Shown: piece by piece, positions 33,260 through 44,798 of the stretch
Layout of the letters: the number at the start of each line of letters is the position of its first letter
How positions within the stretch are numbered: the first letter of the stretch is position 1
Assembly: GCA_944474755.1 (NCBI GenBank)
Contig: OX104115.1
Coordinates: 38,699,080-38,763,079 of the forward strand
Direction of reading: 5' to 3'
Origin: Limnoperna fortunei
Taxonomy: Eukaryota; Mollusca; Bivalvia; Mytilida; Modiolidae
Length of the DNA stretch: 64,000 nt
Position numbers and translations under genes: made by a program
The notes under the pieces: generated by a model
Database searches by the model: none
Told to the model about the DNA's origin: nothing
Seen by the model: the letters and a program-made list of their open reading frames with translations, nothing else

Positions 33260-34395
33260 CAGACGTTAACTCAAAACTGCAGTGTTTACATCGGTGATCA
33301 TTAGTAGTTGATTAAAGTAACTGAAATTGCATAGTTCTCTGCATTGAAACTGATATTTGTTTTTTATTTTAGACTTATTCTTTATGATGAAGTAACTTCA
33401 AAGGTTTTTGATGTATAACTTACTACTTATAGTCCAGGGAGGAAGTATCCGTTGAAAACCCTAAACCTGCGGGGGGAAAACTAGCAATCAATTAAGATTG
33501 AAAATTTATGTAACCTTGATTATATAAATTCCTCTCTGTTGTCGATGTATGTCAAAGTAGCTATAAAAATTTATACAGAGGACGACAGAGAGAATATTTG
33601 ACCCTGGACAAGTACCTGACAAGGTTGAATTTGAATTAAATGCACCCTTTGTTTTCACCGCACAAGGTAAGGCTCAAAACAATGCCTCTGAATTTATAGC
33701 ATACAGCTAATCAAACACCCTTGAATTGGGACGAACATTAAATCATTTAAAGACTGTTATTACTCCGGATCAACGAAAGGCTAGTTACATTGCCAAACAA
33801 TTATAATCGTCACAATGTCTTTTAACAGTTGAACGCGTTGTTTATATACGTAGAATTCATACACCTTTGTTTTTTATTATTTGAAAAATAATTTGATTTC
33901 TTGCTTGATGTCACTCTAAGAAATTTTTCAGCAAGGCAAGAAAAGATGAATGCAGTTGAGCACACACTTCTATCTATTTCGGTTATAATTATTAGGTCCA
34001 ATAACTTACTCTTTTTTCACTATAAAGAGAAAGTTTCTATTAGCATTGTTTACGATACTATGGCTCTTTCATTAAATAAGACCTTATGCATTTTGTATTT
34101 TAATCATACGTTTTGTTTTATAAATTTTGATATTAATTAAAAATAAAAAAGTAGAAAACGACCCATGCATCCTAATGCAATATAAAGTTCGTTGCAAATA
34201 GGAAAAAATAATTTTATTGCTGTGATTGTTATTCGATATAAAATTGGCATTTTATTTTATGTATTAGACAGGTGATTGAAAGTGTGTCATTTACGTGAAG
34301 CTACCTGAGATGAAATAGTAAACTTGAAAAGAGAGACGTTCATTGATGATTTCTAATTACAATAATCATAGACATGTTCCTTTGAAGTAATTGTA
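33260..34395. other. Unannotated AT-rich DNA
   Basis: Nothing recognised. Confidence 0.5.
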
Positions 34396-34671
34396 TTAAG
34401 GTATCCGACCCATAATTGACCACGTGATCATATTTGGTGTCCCGGATGTCCATTGTTTGTCAATGGAGCAGACCTCGGTAATGTTCGGCAAACATCGGAA
34501 CTACTATTTGAACAACTAAATTTTTTTCTCAAAACTGTTAACATTGACTCAAAGTAAAACAATATATTTACTTTGTATCATTAATTAGTAATATATTGAG
34601 TAAATAAATTTGCATTTCTTGGTCTAAAAAAAAATTAAACGGTGACTTCAATTATGGGTCGGATACCTTAA
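34396..34671. mobile_element. MITE with TTAA target-site duplication
   Basis: The element 34,400-34,667 has terminal inverted repeats GGTATCCGACCCATAATTG / CAATTATGGGTCGGATACC. It is flanked on both sides by TTAA (34,396-34,399 and 34,668-34,671). It is 268 bp long with no ORF. TTAA duplications are characteristic of piggyBac- and Kolobok-type transposases, so this is probably a non-autonomous derivative of one of those. Confidence 0.9.
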
Positions 34672-35284
34672 GTTGAACAACTTGATATCTGTTGATACAT
34701 GTAATAACTCTAAATTAGAAGTAACGGACAGCATCATATTTGGTAGATGAAAGGTGGGGATACATGTATTTCTTGAGATATATCGTAAAATTGTATGTTA
34801 TGGAAGACCATTTGAACAACAAATAATGTTCACAAAGACAAAAACATCTCTCTTGTGGTATTTATGTTTCATATTTTAATAAAAAGCTGTAAACATGCGA
34901 CTAAATTTTATGGATAAATGTAAAAATTTAAAATCTATTCAGATGCAAACAGTCATATCCAAGACTCGTTTTTTTCAGAAGCTTTACATACTTGACCCAA
35001 ATGTCACATGCGTGTACAATACCCGCAATCCTATAGGTATACATGTATGTACACATACCTATCCTATTAGACGGACACAAACATATATTAAATAGGCATA
35101 AAATTTGTAAGATTGAAATAGGAGTGTCTTAAACATGCAGGTATACACAGATGTGGCGGTTAATGTTTGTGTGTCTGTATCATCTGCGATAATATTTCAT
35201 TCATAATTGAAAAATACCTAAATATCAAAGAGGGTATTATATCTCGTTATTCAGTGTACTATTGTATTATCTATTTCATTTAAG

Positions 35285-35540
35285 CTCATGTATTAACTAC
35301 ACTATAGGTTAATGTCGGTTTAAAAGCTCATGAGAGAGCTCATTTTCTTTGTTGTATATACACCCGACATTGAATTAAACTGTTTTGTATGTTCCGGATG
35401 TACTTGTATAAACTACACACATATAGACATGTTTCATAGGACAAACTTGGGTAAAAAGCTCGTAGAAGAGCTTATGTCTTTGCTTACAAATACACCGACA
35501 TTGAAATGAACTTTTTTTATGTTCCCGTCGTAGTTGTATT
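35285..35540. repeat. Diverged tandem duplication, about 2 x 125 bp
   Basis: Both copies contain 'aaactacac', an 'aaaagctc-tgagagagctca'-like word, 'cgacattgaa-t-aact' and 'tatgttcc' in order. The first is about 35,285-35,410 and the second about 35,410-35,540. Divergence is moderate, so the event is old. Confidence 0.7.
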
Positions 35541-35799
35541 GACTTTAAATATGAATGTCAGATAGCATCGATATTGATGTATTTATTTCTTTATTTATCT
35601 TTTGTTACAATTTGACTTGCGACCACATTACAGGTTATATTACATTTAAATAAATTTTAGATTATTTTAAAATGTAATTTGTATCAACGTTAGGTACTTT
35701 TTAACGTCACTTATTTATTTAATTGCTTAAAAACTACTATTTAGTATCCTTAGAGCAGAAAGTTGTTAATTGATAAGCAGAAAGGTGTTATTTGGTTTT
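35541..35799. other. Unannotated AT-rich DNA
   Basis: Nothing recognised. Confidence 0.5.
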
Positions 35800-36100
35800 G
35801 CATTTCTAAAACGATGTACTAAACCATACACTATACGACGTGCGCTAACACATACAGAAAACCATACGACAAACGATAGCATAAACGCTAAACTATACGA
35901 TGCACGCTGTAGAAAACGATTAAGGAAACCATACGATGAACAATAAAATAAACGAAAAACAATACGATGCACGATTGAGAAAATGATGCACAAAATACTA
36001 TACGTTATACCATATACGAACAATATACACACGATGTACCAATGATGTACGGACATTGTACAAACGATAAACGGACGATGTACGAACGAAAACATCGTTA
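35800..36100. repeat. Degenerate minisatellite of 'acgatg/acgatac' words
   Basis: For 300 bp the plus strand is a string of variants of 'aaacgatgtac', 'ccatacgatg', 'atacgatgcacga' and 'aaacgataaacgg', with no fixed period. A 109-codon minus-strand ORF (35,766-36,095) is a by-product of the low stop content of the repeat, and its peptide is correspondingly repetitive (IVHR, YGLVHR). Confidence 0.8.
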
Positions 36101-36796
36101 ATTTTTACGTTGCTTGGAATGTTATACTTTGCGAAATGCTGAGGCGCTATTAATCATTTTACGACAAGGTGTTTTATTAACTCTATTCCAGGTCTACAAG
36201 TATACATAACAATTACAAACCTTTCAGAAACTTAAAAATATAATTGCTCATTCATTATTTGCATATAAATAATTTTTGTTTGTGTTGGAAAATCTTATTA
36301 GTGTTGAACATTGACTTTGCCGTATAACCAAAGTAGGTTTTGTGCAAAGCGACCTTGACAACATTATTGGTATTATTGTTCATATTAATCCGGTTAATGC
36401 CTTAATTAAATGCCCTGGTTAGAAATACAGCATTCTTCTTATATATGTAGAATGAAGTAGTATTGTTGTTGATTTATCATTTAATAAATATGTTTACACC
36501 AAATGCTCTTGTTGTATTAATTATCTAATAATGACATTATATTGTAAAACTAGTGGTCTAATCTCATTTAATTAAAACAAATTACATAACCTCTGTTTAA
36601 AACATTTTTTGGTCCTTTTCTAGTCGTATCTTTATTGTTTATTGCTTATTATGTCCTTAAATTTATCAGCTAACCAAGGTTTTGTATACGAATTTTTGTC
36701 AATTTATTGCGTCTCAAAATTTTCTTGCAATTAATTAAATTATTTTAAATGTTTGAAATTATCATAAAACTTTATGTCCTTTAATCTTGCTATGTA
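36101..36796. other. Unannotated AT-rich DNA
   Basis: Nothing recognised. Confidence 0.5.
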
Positions 36797-37136
36797 GTAT
36801 TCCCTATTTTCGGAAAACAATAGTTACTTCCCATTTCCAAGAGTTGTCTTTCATAACAGCAGGTATCTAACATTGAACAGATAGTGAAAAATCACGTTTT
36901 TATTCTTTATAAAAAAATTTCTGTGGACTAACTTTTCCAGTACAACTACAAAAAACTGCAGAATTAGTTTGCACATCATAATAAATTTTTATCGGATACT
37001 TTACTATATGTGAATAAAAAAAATATTGTAAAAAAGCTACTTTTTACCCACAGTAGTTACTATAAAGTACCTGCTCTAAAGAACAGATAACTCTGGAAAT
37101 GGGAGATAAATCTTATTTACCGCAAGTAGGGAATAC
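36797..37136. mobile_element. MITE-like element with about 65-bp inverted ends
   Basis: The ends are GTATTCCCTA (36,797) and TAGGGAATAC (37,136). Subterminal blocks 'cttcccatttccaagagttg' (about 36,828) and 'aactctggaaatgggaga' (about 37,089) are inverted matches. It is 340 bp with no ORF. No convincing target duplication is seen, so the superfamily is open. Confidence 0.75.
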
Positions 37137-37812
37137 GCTTTAAAAAAAACATTGCCTCAATCTGTAAAATGTATGGAAAAAGATCCAATTTGTTAACAGT
37201 TTAGGCGACAGTTTATATTTGTTCTAAGAACATACATCAATACAATATGACTGACACATTTTAGAATACTTTAGGTGTACCTTTTTAATCATTAAATACT
37301 AAATGTCACATGCCGTAAATGATTATTGTAGTGCCATGCAATAATGCAAATTGAAAAAGAACATTAAGATCGTCTCCATCCTGCACTTGAATGTAATAGA
37401 TTATATAATACTAAACATTTAATCGAAATGGTCTAAATACATTGTCGTTAACTGTAACATATTCTGGACGCCAGATGAAAATCCTCAATCATATATCTTG
37501 TTTAATTACTTATTGATATGATTTATATTCCTTCAACTTTAACCTTAACTTTATCTTAACTTTCTTAACCTTCTGTTTTAATAAATTATAGTTAATTAAC
37601 CTTTGTTTTTTCCCAATTTGTGGCCGGGTTACACCAAGTGCAAACCCCGGTTATATTACGGTGAAGTCGGGCTGACGAAGACGGTACCTATTTTGTGTAA
37701 ACTCCTCCTACATTTTTTACACAAACTTCTTCCAAAAAATTGTAAACAATTCCCTATTTATTAAGGCACCTGCTTTGCAACCCAGCCATTTCAGACTTTA
37801 GCGATTTTTTTT
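37137..37812. other. Unannotated DNA
   Basis: Mostly AT-rich. 37,620-37,690 is locally GC-richer ('gccgggttacaccaagtgca', 'gaagtcgggctgacgaagac') but I recognise no feature there. Confidence 0.4.
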
Positions 37813-38112
37813 TCAGTCAACCTTTACACTTTTGAACGAAACAAACGACCCCTTAGTTTTATATCCAAGTTTAAGGCATTTTACACTGTCAGAAATCGCA
37901 ATTATAATTTTACGTAAGTGGTCTGTGTATGGAGTTTTATCTATACAGTTTAGTGATGCATACTGGTTCCTAGATTTAACCTCTGGCATATATCGTCCCT
38001 TGTTTACTGCAGGACTACATTTGTCGTCTGCCATTAATGTTTGTAAACAATTGCGGATGTTCGTAAGAAAAATACACGAGATCCTATTTTTTAAAATATG
38101 TTTTCTATACAC
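37813..38112 (-). CDS. Anonymous 99-codon ORF, overlapped by a 102-codon ORF on the other strand
   Basis: The minus-strand frame contains an internal ATG (LMADDKCSPAVNKGRYMPEV) and a polar peptide ending SFKSVKVD. The plus-strand frame 37,832-38,140 is hydrophobic. Two overlapping open frames of this length suggest a locally low stop density, not proof of coding. A YY1-like 'ccgccatgag' lies at the right edge (38,130), which would suit a minus-strand start. I recognise no family. Confidence 0.15.
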   Translation of the reverse strand: MYRKHILKNRISCIFLTNIRNCLQTLMADDKCSPAVNKGRYMPEVKSRNQYASLNCIDKTPYTDHLRKIIIAISDSVKCLKLGYKTKGSFVSFKSVKVD

Positions 38113-39505
38113 GTTAGTACACGAGGCCTTTCCGCCATGAGAGAATCAATGGTGTGACAGAGGTGATTGTGGTTAACGTAGGATTCTCAGAATCCTATGC
38201 GAGGAGATTGAGAACTCTGTAAATTAATCTATAAATTAAAATGTGAACGCGGCTATGTACACTAATCTAAATTATATGCTGGACTCACAACAAGTATTAA
38301 ACCAGTAAATCGCCCGAAGAGGGCTACTCTTACCAAGGCTTTTAGCTTTATCGTTTTATAATCATTCCTATGTATCTTTTTTAATCTTAACGATGAGACG
38401 CACGACAGTGACAGCTCTATATTTCTATCAATATTTATGTAACTAAAGTCAGCCATAACAACACAATGAGGAAATTCACTAAAGAAGATTGTTTAAGTGT
38501 TCAATACAAGATTCTGATAACATATGAATAATGAAACAAAATCATTTTAGATAATATTAGTCAAACATTTATCTAAGTATTGATGTTAAAAATAAATACA
38601 GATCAAGTTCTTATGTGTTATGAAGTTTCGCTAAATCTACCAAGTCTGACATGGTAAGAATCTATTACTAAAAGCTAATTTAGATCATATAAAACTGTAT
38701 TGTTTATAGTTTCCCTCAAAGCCGAACATATTCAGACTCTTTTTTACAAGTTATATTTATTTAGAAAATATTTTTAAATGAACTGTAATTAAAGTAGTAT
38801 TATATATATTGATGAGCTAAGAGTTTATTCATGATTTAATTAGTTGGTTTTGTCGTAGGATATCGTTAGTTTCCTCGTCTTTTATACGGATAAATGTACT
38901 GTTACAAGTATTATAAGCAACATTAAAAGTACTTTAAAAGCACTATGTACTGTTTTATTATATTTATAGCCTAAACAATTTAATCAAGGGATAATCCGTT
39001 TTATGCAGAAAACTTTACTGTTAATAAACAATAAGGCTTTAAATAACTGTTTTAATAGGTAGGGGTCTTTTCTTTGTTTGACATTTTTTTATTTTGTTTA
39101 TATATATTTGAGTTTTCATCAAATCTAAAGATTTAATTTGAAAAAAATTGCAAGAAAACTACCATTCATGGTATTAATATAATGTGGTTTGTTATGTATT
39201 TAAAAAGAGCACATTTGAAACAAACAATATAAATTAGTAAAATATTCGCAAGTAACAATATGTATGTAGTAAAATATGTTATAGAAATAGTGGAAACAAA
39301 CAGAAATCCAGCAAAATATTGACAGATATTATTGTACATGTTGAATATTCCACATGGCTGATTCAAACGACTGCAATTTTGTTACAAGACAATGTACTGC
39401 AGCATAAGGTATCTTACTCGAAGAGCACTTTTTTATCTAGAATTCTTATAAATTTATAAATCAGTTGTTACACTTTAGAAACTACGAACAATACAACTAT
39501 CAATC
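38113..39505. other. Unannotated AT-rich DNA
   Basis: A perfect hairpin word (taggattctcagaatccta, about 38,179-38,197) occurs. The minus-strand ORF 38,262-38,456 (KALVRVALFGRFTGLILVVS) feels like a transposon-linked peptide, but I cannot place it. Confidence 0.3.
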
Positions 39506-39509
39506 TGAT

Positions 39510-39765
39510 TTGACATACTGGCTGAACCATATGACATTCCTACTAGTGAAATAAAACGTCTTTAATTGCATTTGATTCCATTAAAAACCCACATTAGTCT
39601 CATAGTTTTGTTAAAGGCATGATTGCCACTTTTGTATGCAGCGACAGAAATGACAAAGTATTACCAGTAGGTGTTGGACAAAACGGAAACTGACTGAAAT
39701 ATAATATATTGTATTTGTTATGTAATTTCCTTTAAATGCTAAAGGATACAAGACCAACTGAAAAA
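39510..39765. repeat. Local duplication, copy 1 (partner 1.16 kb downstream)
   Basis: Shared with 40,675-40,935 in direct orientation: 'aaccatatgacatt', 'cccacattagtct-atagtt', 'cagaaatgacaaagtat-a', 'cagtaggtgtt-gacaaaac', 'ggaaa..actg'. A minus-strand peptide (FRFVQHLLVILCHFCRCI) is partly conserved in copy 2 (FRFVKHLLLILCHFCQCI), but small indels break the frames. Confidence 0.8.
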
Positions 39766-40674
39766 AACCATTAAGGAATATATTAGTGAGACACACAAAT
39801 AATAAAAAAATGAATCGTTAAGGGAAAACTCGATAGCAGTTCATCTGTTTTCGATTTGTATATTGTCTTTTTTGGCAGTGTCATCAGTGTTCGGTATTTA
39901 GTTTTTTCTTCATTAATCTACTATGTACAAAATGTGTATATGTATCTTATTGATTATTATCAAATTAAAGTTGATGATTATAGTTATTAAAACACGTATA
40001 TGCTTGTAATACATCATTTTGTCCATTTTAAAAAATGTTCAAACGATTACATAATATAAAAGATTTAAATGGTCTTGTTAAGTTGACGTTTTCTACTGTA
40101 ACAGGTGTTTTTTTAACAGGATTGTTCGTAACTGAAAGAATAACCAATAGAGTCTTTCTGAAATAAGCTGACCTTTATCAATGGTAATCGTGCTTGGGCA
40201 ACACAATCTGTCCTACTAGTAAAAACGGACGTGATCAGGTAAACCCTTAAAAAGCCAATCATTTGATATAATAATCAAAAGTAAGGCAAAGCAGATTTAC
40301 TTTTAGTTTGCATACAATTTGTAATTTTAGAATTCTAAAAGAAGGTTTATGTGATGCGCTAATATTTCAAGATTGAACAGAATGCAAAATAATATCAGTC
40401 AATTATTAGATTTTGCACAAAAAACAGACTAGCATTAGTTTCTACCATCTGACACCTGAAACTTGCTTTATTTGGGACATCGTTTTGTAAGCTTTATTAA
40501 ACGCTTTTATTACACTTTAAACATGCTGTGCCGTTCAAATATGTTTGAGCAATATTATAAAAAAGGTAATACTAACTTAACTGGGATATGAAATAAAAAA
40601 TATGACAAATAAACATTATGTAATTTTCTGATAATACATAATAGCATTTTATAAGCTACAGGCAACACAAATAT
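39766..40674. other. Unannotated spacer between the two copies
   Basis: Nothing recognised. Confidence 0.45.
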
Positions 40675-40935
40675 CTACTAATGTGTCATATCGTTTAAAC
40701 CATATGACATTTCTATTTTCAAAATAAAACAGCTTTAATGACTCTTGATTCCAATTTGAGCCCACATTAGTCTGATAGTTTTGTTGGAGGCACGATTGTC
40801 GCATTTTAAGATGCACTGACAGAAATGACAAAGTATCAACAGTAGGTGTTTGACAAAACGGAAATTTACTGTACAACGTAATATATTGCATTGGTTATAT
40901 AATTTCCTTAAGTTGCTTAATGATACACGACGCTG
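40675..40935. repeat. Local duplication, copy 2
   Basis: See the partner at 39,510-39,765. Identity by eye is high in 20-30 bp blocks separated by substitutions and a 2-bp gap near 'catcttaaaatgcgacaatc'. Confidence 0.8.
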
Positions 40936-42345
40936 AACTCTGGATTGAGAAAGAAATAGTAGCCAAACACAAGTATTATACAAACCTAAATTACTGAACA
41001 GTGTGAAAATATCTTAGGAAGTGCTTCTACTTACTTACCTCATATTAATTGTTCAATTGTGTAATTACAAAAATGTGCATAGATTTATAATATCTTCATT
41101 GTGTAAATAAATTTTATTTTAATTTGTTCTTTTGATAACTATAGCAAAACGTTAAACTAAGTCTCAAAAACATTATTAATGACCGAGAGAACTCCAAATA
41201 AGCAGTTTTTTATAACTTCTATTTATATTTACTATTTACGTTTTATGAATATTTTAGATGTCAAAATGGGCTTTAAAATTATGTGAATTTATTGCTGCCA
41301 AATGGGTTACTATAACCTTTAACTGTTCAAAAGCTTTTTGTGACAAAAATAGTTTGGTTCTCAGTGATAGACACACAAAGCTGTTTTATGAGTCCTTCCA
41401 CAGTCGCTGATAGGTGACATACTATTGTCGGATTGGGAAGTCGTAAAAACGGAATCCTGGTCATGGACCAAATTGGGTAACATGTTTGCAGAGCGCTTTG
41501 ATCTGTGCAAGATAAAACCCCTTTGTCGACTTCAAAAGAGAGTAAAATTATTATATCCGCGTCAAATGTCTAAATTATCCGTCTGTACTCAATACTTCAC
41601 AGGAAGCCAAAACCGCCACCAGTTAATATACGAGTTTATTGTTTATCAGCTTGTTCGTTTCCTGAATGGTGGAAATATTACTTTATGCGAATAAGCTTAC
41701 TTTCCATCAAAAAATTATGTCAAAGACTATAAGCATTAAAATTTCAGTTTGATGTTAGTTTCATATTGCATATCTTGAAATCAAAAAAGAGGAGACGATT
41801 CTAATTTTTTAATAATAAATTTCAAATTTCTTTGCACTAACATTTTAACTCCACTCGCATATGAAGTAAATATATCACATATCATAAGACAATACAGTTC
41901 CTAAATTCTATACAGTGATTTTCCTTGACAAATCATTGAAATGGTGATAAACAAATATGTTGAAAAAATATTTAATACCACAATACCCAGAATACCTCTT
42001 TAATAATAACACACATATCATTTTTAGTATTTAGAAATTAAATGTATTGTACCTTTTCAAATCTCATATAACATGTTGCGATTTAGATATTCATATGTAT
42101 TGCGATAAATATCTGAAACCAGCAATTGCGTGCAAAATCTTTAATTATGTCACTTAAACTATAAATTCCCAAACGATTTTTGTTACGCGTATTTATACAT
42201 ACATAAAAAGTGAGGGTTTTTAACAGCTTAATATTGCTGATGGTATCATTCGATAAGAATTTCTTGAGGTTGTGATTTAAGTATTATCGAATTAGAGTTT
42301 CAAGAAAAAATATTCAAAGATACCCCGAATTATTTGATAAACATT
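40936..42345. other. Unannotated AT-rich DNA
   Basis: Contains an 89-codon plus-strand ORF (41,425-41,694; starts MSDWEVVKTESWSWTKLGNM when GTG is read as Met). It lacks a recognisable motif or splice context. Nothing else is seen. Confidence 0.4.
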
Positions 42346-42790
42346 AGGTCGGGATAAGACAAAACCAAGAGTTAAACAAAAGTAGACATCAAGAAAACAT
42401 AGAAAACAAGGAAACAGATTTTATTGTTTGTTTGAATGATGTTTAACGCCACATTCAGAATTTGTTAGCTCTATCATGGTGTCCAGTTTTTTAGGGAGAA
42501 AAGGAATCCAGAGTACCCGGATTAAACCCCAGATCTTCGGTAGCAGTTAAATTACACTATGGTAATTAGTCGTATTCAGGTGTTAGGTACAATCCATTGA
42601 GAAGAAGGGAAAGCGCTGACGACAAACATCAATGGTCATTTGTGACACAGATGGTATTCAATGGTCAATTAAGCCATGATGGCAAACGTAAAACTTTTTC
42701 AGTGATGACAAGTTACCACTGATAACCATGTGTTAGGTATTTTGTCAGCAAACATTCTGATGTTGCAAATATGACAACTCATGCAGAAAC
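42346..42790 (-). mobile_element. Reverse transcriptase element 3' remnant interrupted by a SINE
   Basis: The left part (42,355-42,420: 'gacaaaaccaagagttaaac') and right part (42,600-42,770: 'ggtcatttgtgacacagatg', 'atgatggcaaacgtaaaac', 'ttttgtcagca') parallel 31,950-31,990 and 32,190-32,310. The intervening SINE explains the split. No reverse transcriptase codons are seen. Confidence 0.5.
42423..42590 (-). mobile_element. SINE nested in the element remnant
   Basis: Tail complement 'tgtttgtttgaatgatgttt', 'aacgccac', then 'atcatggtgtccagtttttt', 'ccagagtacccgg', 'ttaaaccccagatcttcggtag'. The head is mostly lost. Confidence 0.75.
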
Positions 42791-43194
42791 GCATTCAGAT
42801 TTAACTCATTGTTTGATCTCATAGGTTCTGCGGCACTCGTTATCATATTTTTCATATTCAATTTGCGCAATTGATGATCCTTTAATTCTTATCTATTCCT
42901 TGTTATATGTTTTTTTTTTGCAAGTTGTTGGTAATTTTTTGTTCGATCTATATTTATTATTTAAATTATTATTGTAATGTTTGTGTTTAATATATTTTGT
43001 CTAGATCGTTTATACATTATAATTCGGATCTACTACTACTAGTTACATCATCGATTTCAGAACTTCCAATATTACCTGCCAATCAAATCATACTTTTAAA
43101 GACAAATATTTCCCATCTTATCATGGAGTACCAGGTATCTAGTGTACCATTTTAGAATTGTGGTAATGAAAGATCTTTACCGTCGTGCATATTT

Positions 43195-43745
43195 TTTGTT
43201 TAAATTTTTTGTTTAAAGGCCTGACGTGTCTGGTGTAGTGAGTTTTACGACCAATGTATCTATCTTTAGATGTACTGTAATTGTGTTCACAGGTACGTCG
43301 TCTTTGCTGTTGAACTGTTTTCATTGAGGGCACTACCAGCCCAGTAGTAAAACTTTAAAGCTGAATATCATTTGATTTTTCAGTGTATAGTCATTGACTA
43401 AATTAATGCCTTCAAAGTTTAGAAGTGTAAATTTAAAGGGTTTCTGTTTGCAAGGTGTTGATGACCTTATGCGGATTCGGCAGAAGTTTTTTTAATTTAG
43501 ACGCGTCTAGTGTAGTAAATTATCCACTTTTTAACGACATTCCATACTCAGCAGAGAAACTGGTCAATCATGTATTTTGATTATAACATTTTAATTATTT
43601 GATCTTACGAAACTTGTTGGTTTGACTACCAGTGATGGCTGTTTTGATTAAAAGAAACGCGCGACTAGTGTAGTAAAATATCAACGTTTTAACGACATTC
43701 TCTTGTGAATAGAGTATATGGTCATACACAAATACGATTTATTAA
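43195..43745. repeat. Diverged direct repeats containing 'gtctagtgtagtaaa'
   Basis: Three related blocks: 'gacgtgtctggtgtagtgag' (about 43,222), 'gacgcgtctagtgtagtaaa' then 'tttttaacgacattcc' (43,500), and 'cgcgactagtgtagtaaaat' then 'gttttaacgacattct' (43,659). The last two are about 157 bp apart. Similar words occur near bivalve mobile elements as I recall, so this may be a transposon terminal region. Confidence 0.55.
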
Positions 43746-44179
43746 TGAACATTCTTTATAATTAGAAACACGTATAATATGAGTAAACAAGAGACATTTT
43801 TTTTTAAATTCAGTCTCTACGACATTAAAATAAACCTAGCATTCAAGGGTTATTACCCTTTATTAATAAAACACTTTAAAGAGACAAGCTTAAGTAAATC
43901 TACTGTTTCTTCTTGCTAATACGCTTTTAGAAAATGTACAAAAAATATATAACTAGATATGAAAGACCCTTCACAGTTTCTTTTTAATTTATAACATCAT
44001 TCTACTCTATTTTTTAAATGAATTGCAACAAACTCAAACATAACTAGCGATGTACAAACCTTGTAAATGTAGGTAATAATAACTCTTAATCCTATATTTC
44101 ATAAACAAATTTTGACTTCAAGCATTTAAAGTATATTAGAACTTTAAAATTGTCACTGAAAAAAAGATTATCATCACCC

Positions 44180-44480
44180 GATGAGACATAACACATCGTG
44201 TCGTTTAATCTATAAGTCATTATATATCAACTAATGAAGAAACATTCCAATTTGTCCACCTAATATCTATGAAATTGTTTCCCGAGTATCGTGTTACAAG
44301 AGCTTACTATAAAAACCAAATAACGGGTGTCATTACGGAAGGATGTTAGTTGATTTAATGATGATTACCTGATATAAACAAGATTCCGTGTGATACTTCA
44401 TTTACTTTCTCCAATGCGTATAAATTTCCGTAATGCACCTATAATGTCCAGTTGGGAAGGACATGACGGAAAAGCTATTC
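44180..44480 (+). repeat. Dispersed duplication, copy 2 (partner at 28.0 kb)
   Basis: Matches 27,958-28,290 as described there, including 'tgtcgtttaatctata' and 'ttaatgatgattacctgata' with 'ttaatgatgattatcagtta'. Copies are 16.2 kb apart in the same orientation. Confidence 0.65.
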
Positions 44481-44778
44481 TTAATTAACTACAAGAAATA
44501 AATTATTTATTGGTATCCTAAGAGGTCAACTACGAATCATTTGCATGTAATTAGATATTTTTAAACTCCAGAATAAAGATGAAAAATTAGTGATAGTCAG
44601 CCTTCTTCTGCAACGGCTAGAAACTAACAATGAGTATTTCTTTTTATAATATTTTTTTGTCACATTAAAACTATCAATCAAGAACATTTCTTATTTATTT
44701 ATTTTTATTGGCAAAAGGAACATTGTACTACATCCTATCATACATATGCAAAAAAAACTGGCTGAGGACATGTTTTAG

Positions 44779-44798
44779 CCTAACAAGTTTTTGTTAGG
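44779..44798. repeat. Perfect short hairpin
   Basis: CCTAACAA-gttt-TTGTTAGG: 8-bp stem, 4-base loop, in AT-rich DNA. It is not followed by a poly-T terminator. Confidence 0.7.

Noticed and set aside
35766..36095. 109-codon minus-strand ORF
   Set aside because: It lies entirely over the degenerate 'acgatg' repeat, and its peptide repeats with it, so it is a by-product of the repeat.
41425..41694. 89-codon plus-strand ORF as a gene
   Set aside because: It starts with GTG rather than ATG, has no motif and lacks splice sites.
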